41,604 nt of DNA, from assembly GCF_902859935.1 (NCBI RefSeq), contig NZ_CADIKI010000037.1:1-41604 (forward strand), given 5' to 3'. The notes beneath the pieces were generated by a model that had not been told where the DNA came from, did no database searches, and saw nothing but the letters and a program-made list of their open reading frames with translations. The translations under genes and the position numbers were made by a program. This DNA comes from Paraburkholderia fynbosensis (GTDB lineage: Bacteria; Pseudomonadota; Gammaproteobacteria; Burkholderiales; Burkholderiaceae). Of this stretch, positions 15,951 through 24,584 are shown in pieces; the first letter of the stretch is position 1; every line of letters starts with the position of its first letter.

Positions 15951-16613
15951 TTACTTAGCTGCCAGTGAGTAAAACTGCTGGGCACGAGTGTATCCGATGC
16001 CACGGTCTTGCATTTGGCCCTTGGCGATCATGTGCATGAGCTCGATGCCGCTTAACAGGATTCGGCCGCAACGAAAACTCTTGAAGCCGAGCATAGGTCG
16101 TGCACGTCGCTTGATCGCCCGATGATCTTGCTCGATAACATTGTTCAGATACTTGTTCTGGCGAATCTTGATCGGTGTTTCACGCTCCGCGTTGAGGGTA
16201 TCCAGCGCGGCCAGTTTCGCACCGCTTTTATCGATTGTCACCGTCTCGGGTTCGCCGTTTTGCTCGATTGACTTTTCGAAGTAGCGCCTCGCCGTGGGCT
16301 TGTCACGATGGGCACGCAGCAGAAAATCCACCGTGTTACCCTCCTTGTCGACTGCGCGGTACAAATACTTCCACTGGCCTCGGACCTTGATATACGTTTC
16401 TTCCATTCGCCAGCTCCGACCGACGGATTTCTTGTGGCGACGAAAGGTCTTCTCCAGTACCGGCAACACCTTGATGGCCCAGCGGTGCACAGTTGAATGG
16501 TCGACTGAGATTGCGCGCTCCGGCATCATCTCTTCCAGGTGTCGAAGGCTCAGCGGATACGCCACATACCAGCGGACACACGTCAGAATCACGTCGACCC
16601 GAACGTGTTTCAA
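15951..16613 (-). CDS. IS6-family transposase, 5'-truncated and probably inactive
   Basis: An IS6-family DDE transposase. The readable part begins RLKHVRVDVILTCVRWYVAY (possible TTG start at 16613) and continues PLSLRHLEEMMPERAISVDH, VDKEGNTVDFLLRAHRDKPT, ETVTIDKSGAKLAALDTLNA and NNVIEQDHRAIKRRARPMLG. The second Asp (TIDKSG) and the Glu (VIEQ) are present. Where the family has VDETY with the first catalytic Asp, this copy has RMEETY, so the Asp is replaced by Glu. No good start codon or left terminal repeat is found upstream. The frame stays open to 16826 into unrelated sequence. The copy is therefore probably a dead remnant despite its long open frame. Confidence 0.8.
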   Translation of the reverse strand: MKHVRVDVILTCVRWYVAYPLSLRHLEEMMPERAISVDHSTVHRWAIKVLPVLEKTFRRHKKSVGRSWRMEETYIKVRGQWKYLYRAVDKEGNTVDFLLRAHRDKPTARRYFEKSIEQNGEPETVTIDKSGAKLAALDTLNAERETPIKIRQNKYLNNVIEQDHRAIKRRARPMLGFKSFRCGRILLSGIELMHMIAKGQMQDRGIGYTRAQQFYSLAAK

Positions 16614-17082
16614 TCGTGCGTATCGTACATGCGGCGCAGGATTGGTGGGCACTGCCTGAAGTGCAATGAAGCTCTCAGCATGACGAGAGAAGCAAGCTTT
16701 GCTTCCGGCGTTCTCAGCCTTAGAGCCTACGAGCCCCGACCAAAGGTTAAAACAAGGTACGCCGCAAATATACTGCAGAGCATAAACGCGTACCTTGCTC
16801 TTCGTCGCCTTCCAAGCTGCTGCCATCGCGTGCGTCCCTCACGCGCTTTTCGTTACTACGCGCGGACGTCTCTCCAGCAGATGGATGTCTCCAGCAGATT
16901 TCCGTCGAGAGCTTCGAGATAAAAAGCCCCGATGTGAGCCTCACCGAGGCTTTGAAGCCGACCGGCAACTCGCAGTCCAGAGTTTTTCCGCCAGCAGCGT
17001 CAGAACTCGCCATTTTGCGCGGCGGTTGGCCTTACTTCCGAGACGAAGCGTCTACTTCCGCGCGACATAGGCGTCGCCGATG
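16614..17082. other. No recognisable gene
   Basis: About 470 bases between the IS6 remnant and the PRC-barrel gene. Several overlapping short frames exist but none shows a known motif. A weak hairpin, AGCCCCG/CGAGGCT followed by TTT, lies near 16924-16956 and might be a terminator relic. Confidence 0.45.
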
Positions 17083-17607
17083 TTAAAGTTTGACGTCCCC
17101 TCGCTCAGGCGACGCAGGCGAATCCCCAACGCTTTCACCAATCCGCATATCGCCGCGCTCGTCGACGGGTAGTTCAGTGCGGCTTCGCCAGTATGGCTTG
17201 CTGCGATAGTATGCATGCACCGTGGCGGCCCAGTTCGGATCGGCCATCGCCGGCCAGTTATCCTTGTCGAAGCCCGGTGCATTCCTGATCTGCTCGGACG
17301 ATGCCGACAGCACAAAACGTTCGCGCGACGTGTCGAGGGTCAGCATCGCCCAAGGGATCGCGAGTAGCTTGCCGCCGATACCGAGAAAGCCGCCGCTTGC
17401 CAGCACCGCGTACGCTATACGACCGGCGCGCACGTCGAGCATGATCTCCTTGATCTTGCCAACGTCGTCGCCGTCCGCGCTCAGGACGGTATTGCCGTGC
17501 AGCGTTGCGGCAGCCATGACATCTCGGGCCGGCCCGTCGGCCGGATGGGCGCTCGTGCGGGTGATCTGTGCTCCGCCTTCGTGGGCGGACTGAGGGGTCG
17601 GATTCAT
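17083..17607 (-). CDS. PRC-barrel domain protein
   Basis: A 174-residue protein with a PRC-barrel domain (residues about 30-105: AAATLHGNTVLSADGDDVGK, IKEIMLDVRAGRIAYAVLAS, then FLGIGGKLLAIPWAML). The polar C-terminal tail contains ADPNWAATVHAYYRSKPYW. PRC-barrel proteins of this type are widespread in Burkholderia and its relatives, often near stress or envelope genes. They are related to photosynthetic reaction centre H-subunit and RimM barrels, but their role here is unknown. The ATG at 17607 has AAGGAG seven bases upstream, so the start is well supported. The gene stands alone between two IS remnants. It appears intact. Confidence 0.9.
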   Translation of the reverse strand: MNPTPQSAHEGGAQITRTSAHPADGPARDVMAAATLHGNTVLSADGDDVGKIKEIMLDVRAGRIAYAVLASGGFLGIGGKLLAIPWAMLTLDTSRERFVLSASSEQIRNAPGFDKDNWPAMADPNWAATVHAYYRSKPYWRSRTELPVDERGDMRIGESVGDSPASPERGDVKL

Positions 17608-17699
17608 GATAACGCTCCTTATTTAATAATGGATGTAGGAAATGACGTGACGCACTCGTCACGGCGATCCGCATCCAAGGTGGCACGAGCCCGCCGTTA

Positions 17700-18091
17700 T
17701 TTTTTCGGGCAGGTCATTGAGCAGATCGACGATCTCGTGATTCGCGCTTTTGCCACGTGCCGATCCGCAAAGATTCCCGGGTGTCGCCGGAGATCTGGCG
17801 CCGCCGAATGTTTTCTAAACATCCGACCGGAATTCCTGTGCAGGTTGATGCCAGCTGCCCGCGCAACTGGTGAGACGGTTTCAGTACAGCATCAGGCATG
17901 CCCGAGTTCCAGCTCACCCGCACGGGACGAGGAATGCCTTCCGGGCGCCGAGTACTTCGGCAACGAGGTATGGTTCCTGTTGTGCTCGCAACGACAGCGC
18001 CGCGTTTGCGCCACGCATAATAGCGGCTCACGGAAATGCCCAGCAGGCTGTACGGTGGCACCGGGTAGTCGTGTCGCTTCTTTTCAATCAC
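17700..18091 (-). pseudogene. IS3-family OrfB remnant
   Basis: MIEKKRHDYPVPPYSLLGIS followed by VSRYYAWRKRG matches the N-terminus of IS3-family OrfB transposases, starting at 18091. The following 250 bases carry only degenerate traces in other frames (KYSAPGRHSSSRAGELE, similar to the YGAPRIHAEL block). No DDE catalytic region survives. It is a dead fragment between the PRC-barrel gene and the levan locus. Confidence 0.6.
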
Positions 18092-18141
18092 GCCGTGCCT
18101 TACCGTGATTCCTTAACGATGCACATCACGAATTCTATCGG

Positions 18142-19788
18142 CTAGCGCCGAGGCCCCTCACGGTGCGGCGCAGCAAGATCGGTAATCGCGATGTCGGAAA
18201 AGGTGGCTTCGCCGTCGTCGGCGAACACCGAAACCCGGTTGTCGGTTTGCGCCGGAAAGATAAGATCGGTGATGACAGTGCGGCCGTCGCCGGCGAATAC
18301 TTCCACCGAATTCCTGTCGACTATTACCGTGAGGCGCAACTTGCCGTTTTCCAGCGGCAGGTTGACGATGTGCTGCTTGCTGAACGCGTTCGAGAAATCG
18401 GTTACGCCAGACCTCGAACGGTCGAGCGTCAAAGTCCCGCGGGTGGTGTCGTAGAAGATCCGGGTGCCGGTCTCGCCGTTCTCCGAGCCGCGTACGATGA
18501 GACCCGCGCGTCGTGCCGAACCCGGACTCAGGGTCACCGTGATGTTCTGCACGATGCCTCGCGTCGACGCAGCGAATTGCCGCGTCGCCGACGAGACGGC
18601 AAACGCATTCACGCGCGTGGTCGAATCCTCACCCAGCAGGCGCGCGTATTGTTCCACTGGGGCGAATATCAGTTGCGGCTGCCCGTCCACCGTCTTTAGC
18701 GCGAGCAGACGAGGTAGCGCCATCGCGCCCTTCCATGGCGTAGTGGGTATCTGGCTTGCGTAGTCCCAGTTGCTCATCCACCCGATCATGACTGCCTCGC
18801 CGCCAGGCGAGTTGGCGAATGTCCCGGCCGCATAGTAGTCGGCGCCATGGTCGAGCCACTGATAGCGCGCGGGATCAGAACCCGCAGGCGCGACATGCTC
18901 CGGCGTGAACGTCTTGCCGTCGAAATTCCCTACGAAATACATCGCACCGGATCCGCCGGCAATCGACCACGGATTGACGTTGACGATCATCACCCACTTC
19001 TGATTCCGGCTATCGCCATCGAGAGGAAGCGCAAACAGGTCCGGCATTTCCCACAGCGCGCCGCGATTGGGGAAATCGGGAAGACTGAAGTCGCTGAGAA
19101 ATGCCCAGTCGATCAGGTTGTTCGAGCGGTAGATCTTGACGACGTGCGCGTCTGCGACGACAGTGGTCATCAGCCAGTAACCTCCTGGCGCGTACCACGA
19201 AACTTTCGGATCACGAAAGTTTTTCGATTCCGGGTCGAGAGTCAATACGGGATTGCGCGGGTATTGATGCCATGTCTGACCGTCATCGATGCTGTATGCA
19301 AGCGACTGAGCTTGCGTGCCCTGGGGGTGCCCGGACCCTGTCTTATAAGCGCTCGTGTAAAGCGCCACCAATGGCGACGAATTCGCCGGGCCTAACCCGG
19401 AACTGTTATGCGCATCCACGACGATCGAGCCGGAAAAGATCTCCTCGCGTTCGTTCGCGTGCATGGCAACCGGCTGCTCGTCCCAGTGAAGGAGGTCGCG
19501 ACTGGTGGCATGTCCCCACGACATGTCGCCCCAGACGTTGCCGTTCGGGTTGTACTGATAGAACAGGTGGTAAAGGCCCTTGTAATACACCAGCCCATTG
19601 GGATCGTTCATCCAGTTGCGCTGCGGCGTGTAGTGAAGCGCCGATCTCCACTGCGTGGTGCCGGTATTGTCCGCTCCGACCGATGCGGAGGGCGCCGCGC
19701 ACGCCGTGGCTGACATGGTCAGCGCCGTGAACAACCATGCCGACAGCGCACGCGGAAAGGGAATGAAGGAACGTTGCAAATCATGCAT
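18142..19788 (-). CDS. Levanase / exo-fructanase, GH32
   Basis: A 548-residue secreted GH32 enzyme that releases fructose from levan or other fructans. The N-terminus (residues 1-31) is a Sec-type signal with a Cys in TACAAP that could be a weak lipobox. The catalytic residues are visible: nucleophile Asp62 in WMNDPNG, Asp193 in FRDPK, and the acid/base Glu247 in WEMPD. The five-bladed propeller is followed by the C-terminal beta-sandwich with DRNSVEVFAGDGRTVITDLI and ATFSDIAITDL. The ATG at 19788 is chosen; the frame is open to a TTG at 19815, and neither has a strong ribosome-binding site. It lies behind the levansucrase and a small regulator in one direction, making a levan synthesis and breakdown set. 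Confidence 0.94.
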   Translation of the reverse strand: MHDLQRSFIPFPRALSAWLFTALTMSATACAAPSASVGADNTGTTQWRSALHYTPQRNWMNDPNGLVYYKGLYHLFYQYNPNGNVWGDMSWGHATSRDLLHWDEQPVAMHANEREEIFSGSIVVDAHNSSGLGPANSSPLVALYTSAYKTGSGHPQGTQAQSLAYSIDDGQTWHQYPRNPVLTLDPESKNFRDPKVSWYAPGGYWLMTTVVADAHVVKIYRSNNLIDWAFLSDFSLPDFPNRGALWEMPDLFALPLDGDSRNQKWVMIVNVNPWSIAGGSGAMYFVGNFDGKTFTPEHVAPAGSDPARYQWLDHGADYYAAGTFANSPGGEAVMIGWMSNWDYASQIPTTPWKGAMALPRLLALKTVDGQPQLIFAPVEQYARLLGEDSTTRVNAFAVSSATRQFAASTRGIVQNITVTLSPGSARRAGLIVRGSENGETGTRIFYDTTRGTLTLDRSRSGVTDFSNAFSKQHIVNLPLENGKLRLTVIVDRNSVEVFAGDGRTVITDLIFPAQTDNRVSVFADDGEATFSDIAITDLAAPHREGPRR

Positions 19789-19829
19789 TGAGTGGTCTGT
19801 TTCTGTCGTGGGCAAAGCGGGCAGACCGT

Positions 19830-20081
19830 TCAGGACAACGGCCGCAGAACAACTGTGCCGCGCCTTGTGTCGCCCGTGGTCAACCCGCGACGCGCCGTTT
19901 CGCGCATCGCGCGGTTCACTGTATTCACGTGCAGGCCAAGGAAGTCGGCGAGCATGCGCTGCGACGGCAAGCGGTCGCCCGCTTTGAAGCCTCCGGCGCG
20001 TATCGCCGTTTCGAGTTCATCCGCTACGGCGAGATACGCGGGGCCGCCGTGCGCGGACAGATCGGGAATCCACCTGCTCAT
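19830..20081 (-). CDS. Small GntR-type winged-helix protein
   Basis: An 83-residue protein that is almost only a GntR/MocR-type DNA-binding domain: YLAVADELETAIRAGGFKAG, DRLPSQRMLADFLGLHVNTV, then NRAMRETARRGLTTGDTRRG. MocR regulators continue with a 350-residue aminotransferase-like domain, but this one ends at TGA 19830-19832 after VVLRPLS. The ATG at 20081 has GAGG upstream, so it is probably translated. It sits between levansucrase (91 bases upstream) and levanase (41 bases downstream) in the same direction. It may be a stand-alone regulator or the relic of a MocR gene. No remnant of the lost domain is visible between it and levanase. Confidence 0.7.
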   Translation of the reverse strand: MSRWIPDLSAHGGPAYLAVADELETAIRAGGFKAGDRLPSQRMLADFLGLHVNTVNRAMRETARRGLTTGDTRRGTVVLRPLS

Positions 20082-20120
20082 GCCGCCTCGCTCATACTCG
20101 CGTTGGTGATTTCGTGATTT

Positions 20121-20158
20121 CGTGGGCGGATGGCGGGCCGGGCCGCCATCCGCCCACG
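20121..20158 (-). terminator. Perfect 16-bp hairpin after the levansucrase gene
   Basis: CGTGGGCGGATGGCGG (20121-20136) and its exact reverse complement (20143-20158) enclose a six-base loop, 14 bases after the levansucrase stop codon. There is no U-run on either side. It could stabilise the levansucrase message end or partly terminate before the GntR and levanase genes. Confidence 0.6.
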
Positions 20159-20172
20159 TACGGCAGACAGAC

Positions 20173-21768
20173 TTACTGAGCGCCGTTGCCGCCACCGTTG
20201 CCGTTGCCGTTTGCCGGAAGGTTGGCCGGAATATCGCCATATCCGCCCAACCCGCCCTTGCCGTACGACCGGTCGACAGAGGTCGAAATGCCGCTAATGT
20301 TGATCTTCGCAGTCGGCGCGAGAGTGCCGCCGCGGCGCGGGCCAATCGCATCGATGAACGATTCGACCAGGCCGCCTGGCATGACGTAGTGCGAGTACGA
20401 CTGGAACGCGCGCGGATTCTGGTTCGGGTCCTGCGCATAAGGCGCGCCGACCGGCATATCGAAGTCGGTCGGATTGCCAAGCACAAGACCGCTGCCCTGA
20501 TTAAGCGGCAGGAAGTCGCTGCGGATGCCGTTACCGACGAAACCGTACACGCCGTCCGGACCGTCCACGCCCGCGGCCATCGTTCCCCGGTGACTGATCG
20601 TGAACAGGTAGTACTTGCCGTCCTTCATGTAGATCTGCGGGCGTTCGGTCTGATCGTCCACGCAGTTCGCCGACAGGAGCGGCGGCAGGAACTTCCACTG
20701 CGTGAGCTTTTTGTCGGTCGCGACGGCAAGTCCGACGTTCGCCTTCTGGTAGACCGCGCCCGAGTTCATCACAGTGTTCAGATCCTCGCGGTACGGATCA
20801 TTGGCGGCGTAACCCAGATCGGCATCGGTACAGGTACGCGCGCCACGTGCGCCGCCCGTGTTGCCCTCGAACACCATGTACGTCTTGCCCGGATGAGCCG
20901 GGTCGGTGAAAACGAAGGGATCGCGGAACGAATAGTAGGTGTTCTGCTGCCCCGTCTGATACATCTGCCCGTCTGGCTGCAGCAGCGCCTGGTGATTGTC
21001 GAAACCGTCGAACCAGACGTGCTTGTCGTCTGCATGAATGTGGCCATCCGTGCGCGTGATGATCGCGATTGGCGGCGTGATGTCCTGCCCGCCCGCGCCC
21101 GAGCGATTGAACGACAGCGCCGTGTAGTAGAGGCTCACGTTGTTGCCGTTCATCAAACGCGCGGAGCCGGACCATTCCGCATTGTTGGTCATCGGCGCGG
21201 TGCCGAAGACCTTGGCGCTTGCACCATCCGGGAAGAGATGGCCGCCCCAGGTCCAGCCGCCATCCGCCGGACGTTGCGACGCCGGAATCCCCGCCCGGCG
21301 ATAGAAGAAGCCGATACGCGCATGCACGTGGCGGTCGTCGAACGTATAGCCCGCGTGCGGGTCCGCGGTCAGCGAAAAGATCACCTCCCAGCCGTTATAG
21401 CTCAACTGGTTCGCACGCAGATCGGCCAGCGGCCAGGTATCCCAGACCCACACGTTCGGGTTGATCAACGGAAAGTCCTGGGCGATGTCCGGCATGGTCA
21501 GCGAAGCAGGCAGTGAATTCTTGTCCGCGGCCGTTGCGGTGTGGGACTGCGCCTTGATCTGACGGATGTCGGCGCGCGTCCAGCGCATCGTGAAACTATC
21601 CTCCGGGTCGTATGCCTGCTGCGAGTGCGGGGTCGGCGCGGGAAAGCCCGCGCCATTGGATTGGGCGAGCGCCGGTACCGCAGCCGCTGCGAGTAGCGAG
21701 CCGGAGATGAGGCCGGTACGCAGGCGGGTGCGGTTCGAGATCTTTTGCGGGGACTGAAGTGAATTCAT
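20173..21768 (-). CDS. Levansucrase, GH68
   Basis: A 531-residue secreted enzyme that splits sucrose and builds levan. A Sec signal (residues 1-35, ending VPALA) precedes the catalytic propeller. The triad is visible: nucleophile Asp110 in VWDTWPL, transition-state stabiliser Asp283 in FRDPF, and acid/base Glu375 in QTERPQI. DGGWTWGGHLF and EWSGSARL also match GH68. The C-terminus is a Gly/Asn-rich tail (PANGNGNGGGNGAQ). The ATG at 21768 has AGGAAG nine bases upstream. Two palindromic operators lie 60-97 bases upstream, between it and the divergent LacI gene. Substrate is sucrose by family; a small share of inulin-type product cannot be excluded. Confidence 0.95.
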   Translation of the reverse strand: MNSLQSPQKISNRTRLRTGLISGSLLAAAAVPALAQSNGAGFPAPTPHSQQAYDPEDSFTMRWTRADIRQIKAQSHTATAADKNSLPASLTMPDIAQDFPLINPNVWVWDTWPLADLRANQLSYNGWEVIFSLTADPHAGYTFDDRHVHARIGFFYRRAGIPASQRPADGGWTWGGHLFPDGASAKVFGTAPMTNNAEWSGSARLMNGNNVSLYYTALSFNRSGAGGQDITPPIAIITRTDGHIHADDKHVWFDGFDNHQALLQPDGQMYQTGQQNTYYSFRDPFVFTDPAHPGKTYMVFEGNTGGARGARTCTDADLGYAANDPYREDLNTVMNSGAVYQKANVGLAVATDKKLTQWKFLPPLLSANCVDDQTERPQIYMKDGKYYLFTISHRGTMAAGVDGPDGVYGFVGNGIRSDFLPLNQGSGLVLGNPTDFDMPVGAPYAQDPNQNPRAFQSYSHYVMPGGLVESFIDAIGPRRGGTLAPTAKINISGISTSVDRSYGKGGLGGYGDIPANLPANGNGNGGGNGAQ

Positions 21769-21827
21769 GGAGGTTCGCTTCCTGAAGGAGTCTAAAAAAG
21801 CAGCTAAGCAGGTTACTTAAAGGCACG

Positions 21828-21843
21828 TCCAAACCGGTTTGGA
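21828..21843. promoter_or_regulatory. LacI-type operator 1
   Basis: TCCAAACCGGTTTGGA is a perfect 16-bp palindrome with the CG centre usual for LacI-family sites. It lies between the levansucrase and LacI genes. Confidence 0.85.
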
Positions 21844-21850
21844 TACTAAT

Positions 21851-21865
21851 TCAAACCGGTTTGGA
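21851..21865. promoter_or_regulatory. LacI-type operator 2
   Basis: TCAAACCGGTTTGGA contains the same 12-bp palindromic core, CAAACCGGTTTG (21852-21863), as operator 1. The two centres are 22 bp apart, about two helical turns, so two dimers would sit on one face of the DNA. Confidence 0.82.
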
Positions 21866-21868
21866 CGT

Positions 21869-21878
21869 CAAACGTTTG
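21869..21878. promoter_or_regulatory. Operator-like palindrome, two bases shorter
   Basis: CAAACGTTTG is the operator half-site pair without the two central bases. It starts four bases after operator 2. The altered half-site spacing should weaken LacI-type binding; it may be a decayed or low-affinity site. Confidence 0.4.
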
Positions 21879-21971
21879 CGCGAACGTGTAGGATGTGCAT
21901 ACTTCGGCAATCCTCTGCTTTCAGCGGCCAGCGTCGGAGGATCGGAAAACGGCGAGTCCAGAGGTGCCACA

Positions 21972-22985
21972 GTGAAGGTGAACTTGAAAATGCTGTCGAG
22001 CTCGCTCGGTCTTTCGCGGACGACCGTCAGCCGGGCGCTAAACGGATACGACGACGTCAGCGAGGCCACGCGCGCGCGGGTCAGACAGGCCGCCCAGGAA
22101 CTCGGCTATCACGCGGACCCCACTGCCCGCCGGCTCGCAACTGGCCGAGCGGAGGCAGTCGGACTGGTGTACCCGTTCGGCGCCAATGCGCTCGGTGACC
22201 CACGGTTCGGCGAAGTTGTCGCAGGCATGACGCAAGGCTTGGGGAAGAGCGGCCTGGACCTTTTCATCGTTTCGGCGCGCCCCAACGCGGAGCTCGAGAC
22301 GTACCGGCGCCTCGTCGACGGGAAGCTGGTCGATGGCCTGATCGTGGCGCGCACGCTGGTGGATGATCCGCGCATCCAGTTTTTGCAGGAGCGCAACTTC
22401 CCGTTCATTGCGTACGGACGTACGAACAGTCCGCAGCCATACGGATGGTTCGATTTCGACAATGAAGCGGGCGCCCGCGCAGCAGCTCAACGCCTGCTCA
22501 GTTTCGGGCATCGAAGAATCGCGATGGTGAGCGCGCCGCTGACGCTGAGCTTCGCGGCGCAACGGCGGGCCGGTTTCCTGGGCGCATTGCGTGAGGCGGG
22601 CATCGAGCCTGAGGCGCAACTGTTGATCGAATGCTCATTCGACAGAACAGGTGGCTACGATGCGATGCGCGCCCTGCTCAACCTCGACGAGCCGCCGACC
22701 GCCGTGCTGGTGGACAACAATATCGCCGGCACGGGGGCATTCCGGGCGATCGGCGATAGTGGCCGAAACGTCAGAACCGATCTCTCCCTGATCGTGTACG
22801 ACGGCTTGCCGCCCGATGTTTCGTTCCCTCACACGGTGACCGCTGTGGTGCAGCCGACCGGGCACTCGTCCGGTGAGACCATGGCGGAACTGATCCTCGG
22901 CGCCATATCCGGGCGCGAGCATTGTGCGCACCGCCTGGTGGCACCCTGCATCGAACCCGGCGACACGGACGGGCCGCGCCGCTAA
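21972..22985 (+). CDS. LacI-family repressor of the levan locus
   Basis: A 337-residue LacI-type repressor. The N-terminal helix-turn-helix (VNLKMLSSSLGLSRTTVSRA) and hinge helix (HADPTARRLATGRA) precede a sugar-binding-protein fold (AVGLVYPFGANALGDPRFGE, then AYGRTNSPQPYGWFDFDNEA and FGHRRIAMVSAPLTLSFAAQ). The frame is open from 21861, but the HTH starts at VKVNLK, so the GTG at 21972 with GAGG seven bases upstream is chosen. It is divergent from levansucrase and two matched operators lie between the genes, so it very probably controls the levan genes and itself in response to a sugar such as sucrose or fructose (inference). Confidence 0.92.
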   Translation: MKVNLKMLSSSLGLSRTTVSRALNGYDDVSEATRARVRQAAQELGYHADPTARRLATGRAEAVGLVYPFGANALGDPRFGEVVAGMTQGLGKSGLDLFIVSARPNAELETYRRLVDGKLVDGLIVARTLVDDPRIQFLQERNFPFIAYGRTNSPQPYGWFDFDNEAGARAAAQRLLSFGHRRIAMVSAPLTLSFAAQRRAGFLGALREAGIEPEAQLLIECSFDRTGGYDAMRALLNLDEPPTAVLVDNNIAGTGAFRAIGDSGRNVRTDLSLIVYDGLPPDVSFPHTVTAVVQPTGHSSGETMAELILGAISGREHCAHRLVAPCIEPGDTDGPRR

Positions 22986-23099
22986 CCGCACGCCAGAACC
23001 GGCGCGGCTGTGTCCTGGCATGGTCGCCGACGCGCAGTGCCCGCGCTGCCACGGTGAGCGCCGGACTCAGCGCTGCCGACGCGTTGCCCAATGGAGAAA

Positions 23100-23336
23100 A
23101 GGGATGGCGCAACGCACAATCAAGACCAACACGCGTCGGCTGCCAAAGGACGGCCGCCAAAAATTCTTCGCCAATTAGTCTGCACAACAGCAAATTGCGC
23201 CGCGGCGCGCCTGTCTGAATACCTTAATGCGTTTCATAACCGCAGTCGTCGTCCCTCATCGCTCGGCGTCATATCGCCAGCTCAGATCCTGCAGGACTGG
23301 ATAAACCCGGTTGGTATGAATCCGGACGCGCCATAG
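23100..23336 (+). pseudogene. IS3-family OrfB C-terminal remnant
   Basis: The plus strand reads YLNAFHNRSRRPSSLGVISP ending at TAG 23334-23336, the C-terminal block of IS3-family OrfB (usual form YN-R-RHS-LG-SP). The preceding 80 bases contain a stop codon. No catalytic block remains. Confidence 0.6.
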
Positions 23337-24324
23337 GCGGAGCTTCCTTCAACGAACGTCTCGCAAGAGAAGACGAATGCTAGTTGCCTCGTCGCCGTCC
23401 TCTCACGACGCGCAGCGATACCATTGCCAACTTCACCGAGCCGAGCGCGAACACGGCACCGATCGACATGAGAGAATTTCGCCGGCCCAAACAGGAAGCC
23501 AGCGTTGCGCCGCCCCATTTGCCTGCCATGACCCCCGAGCACCATCGCATCGAGAACGCGCCAGCGCCTCCTGCGTGTCCCCGTCGGGACTATGATCTGC
23601 GATCCTCGCCATCGTCGATGGGAACGATGCCCGCGGCTGCGACACAACGAAGTGTTCCGTACGCGGCAGCATCAATGTCGCCGAGCTTGACCTCGTAGAC
23701 TCGCCGAAGTACTTCAAGATTTGCGGCGCCTCCGTTTTTCGGACACAGATTTCCGGTAAAGCGTGTGACCCAAACGGGAGTGGTTGCTTGAAGAAAGCTG
23801 ATAGAAGGCGATTGCGCCATAGGCGCTGGAAGGAGCGCGTAGCGCGACTGGATCGAGACGAATGCTCGACGCAATTCAATGCACTCCAAAGCGTCGAAGC
23901 TCCACACGCTCTGCGATCTCGCGAACAGTGCGCTTCTCCGGTCCGGCATCACCTACAGGAATGAGGCGGCGAGCGGCGGTACCGCGGCAATCATCAGAGT
24001 GGGCGACAAGGTCGTCGCTTCTTACGACGGCAATGAGGAGGACGCGGCTGTAATGGCTACTCCTCCGCAGCCTCGCTGTGGGGTGGGGTGCACCGCACTT
24101 CTTGAAACACCCACGTTGACTATCGGGGTCTAGCGGAACACGCGCCACATACCGTTGTCGTGACGGAACGGGGAGCCCGGCGTGCCTGCAAGTCCCGCGT
24201 TGCTCCGATGTGGACATATCGCCGGCGCCTGAGCAGCCAGTAGCGGAAAACGCTGTTGCAGTAGCCACGGATCTACCACTGAACCATTGTTCGTCCAGCG
24301 CTGTCAGGGAGCGCTTCCGAGACA
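23337..24324. other. Decayed sequence with no intact gene
   Basis: Nearly 1 kb of broken frames. The minus strand around 23420-23500 reads LGRRNSLMSIGAVFALGSVK, which resembles the A-loop and next helix of a sugar-type MFS transporter, but flanking frames do not support it. Nothing else is recognised. Confidence 0.4.
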
Positions 24325-24544
24325 TCATCTTTCGTCTCGGCATGCGCCGACAGGGTACAGCCGAGCTGCCGAACCGGTCGGACCAGTTGCGCACCGACTC
24401 GTAGCTGGCCACGACGCCGCGCTCGAGCAGCAACTCCTCGACGTCGCGCAGGCTCAGGTTGAAACGGTGGTAACAGCGTATCGAGCAACTGATAACTGCG
24501 GCTCGAAACCGGAAGCCGTGATACGGCGAGGGGTTCTTCTTCAT
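24325..24544 (-). pseudogene. IS6-family transposase 5' fragment (second subtype)
   Basis: From ATG 24544 the minus strand reads MKKNPSPYHGFRFRAAVISC, then SLRDVEELLLERGVVASYES and VRNWSDRFG, the N-terminus of a different IS6 subgroup from the other copies in the window. After about 70 residues the frame degenerates and the DDE motif is not found. Confidence 0.7.
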
Positions 24545-24584
24545 CCCCCATTCTAGCCAGCGCGGCCTTCAAGTGGACGTCGTG

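Noticed and set aside
20122..21516. Long plus-strand frame of 464 codons
   Set aside because: Antisense to levansucrase; the minus strand shows all GH68 catalytic motifs, and this frame shows none.
23420..23520. Possible sugar MFS transporter fragment on the minus strand
   Set aside because: Only one short stretch resembles the family; flanking sequence in all frames gives no support, so it is not listed as a gene.
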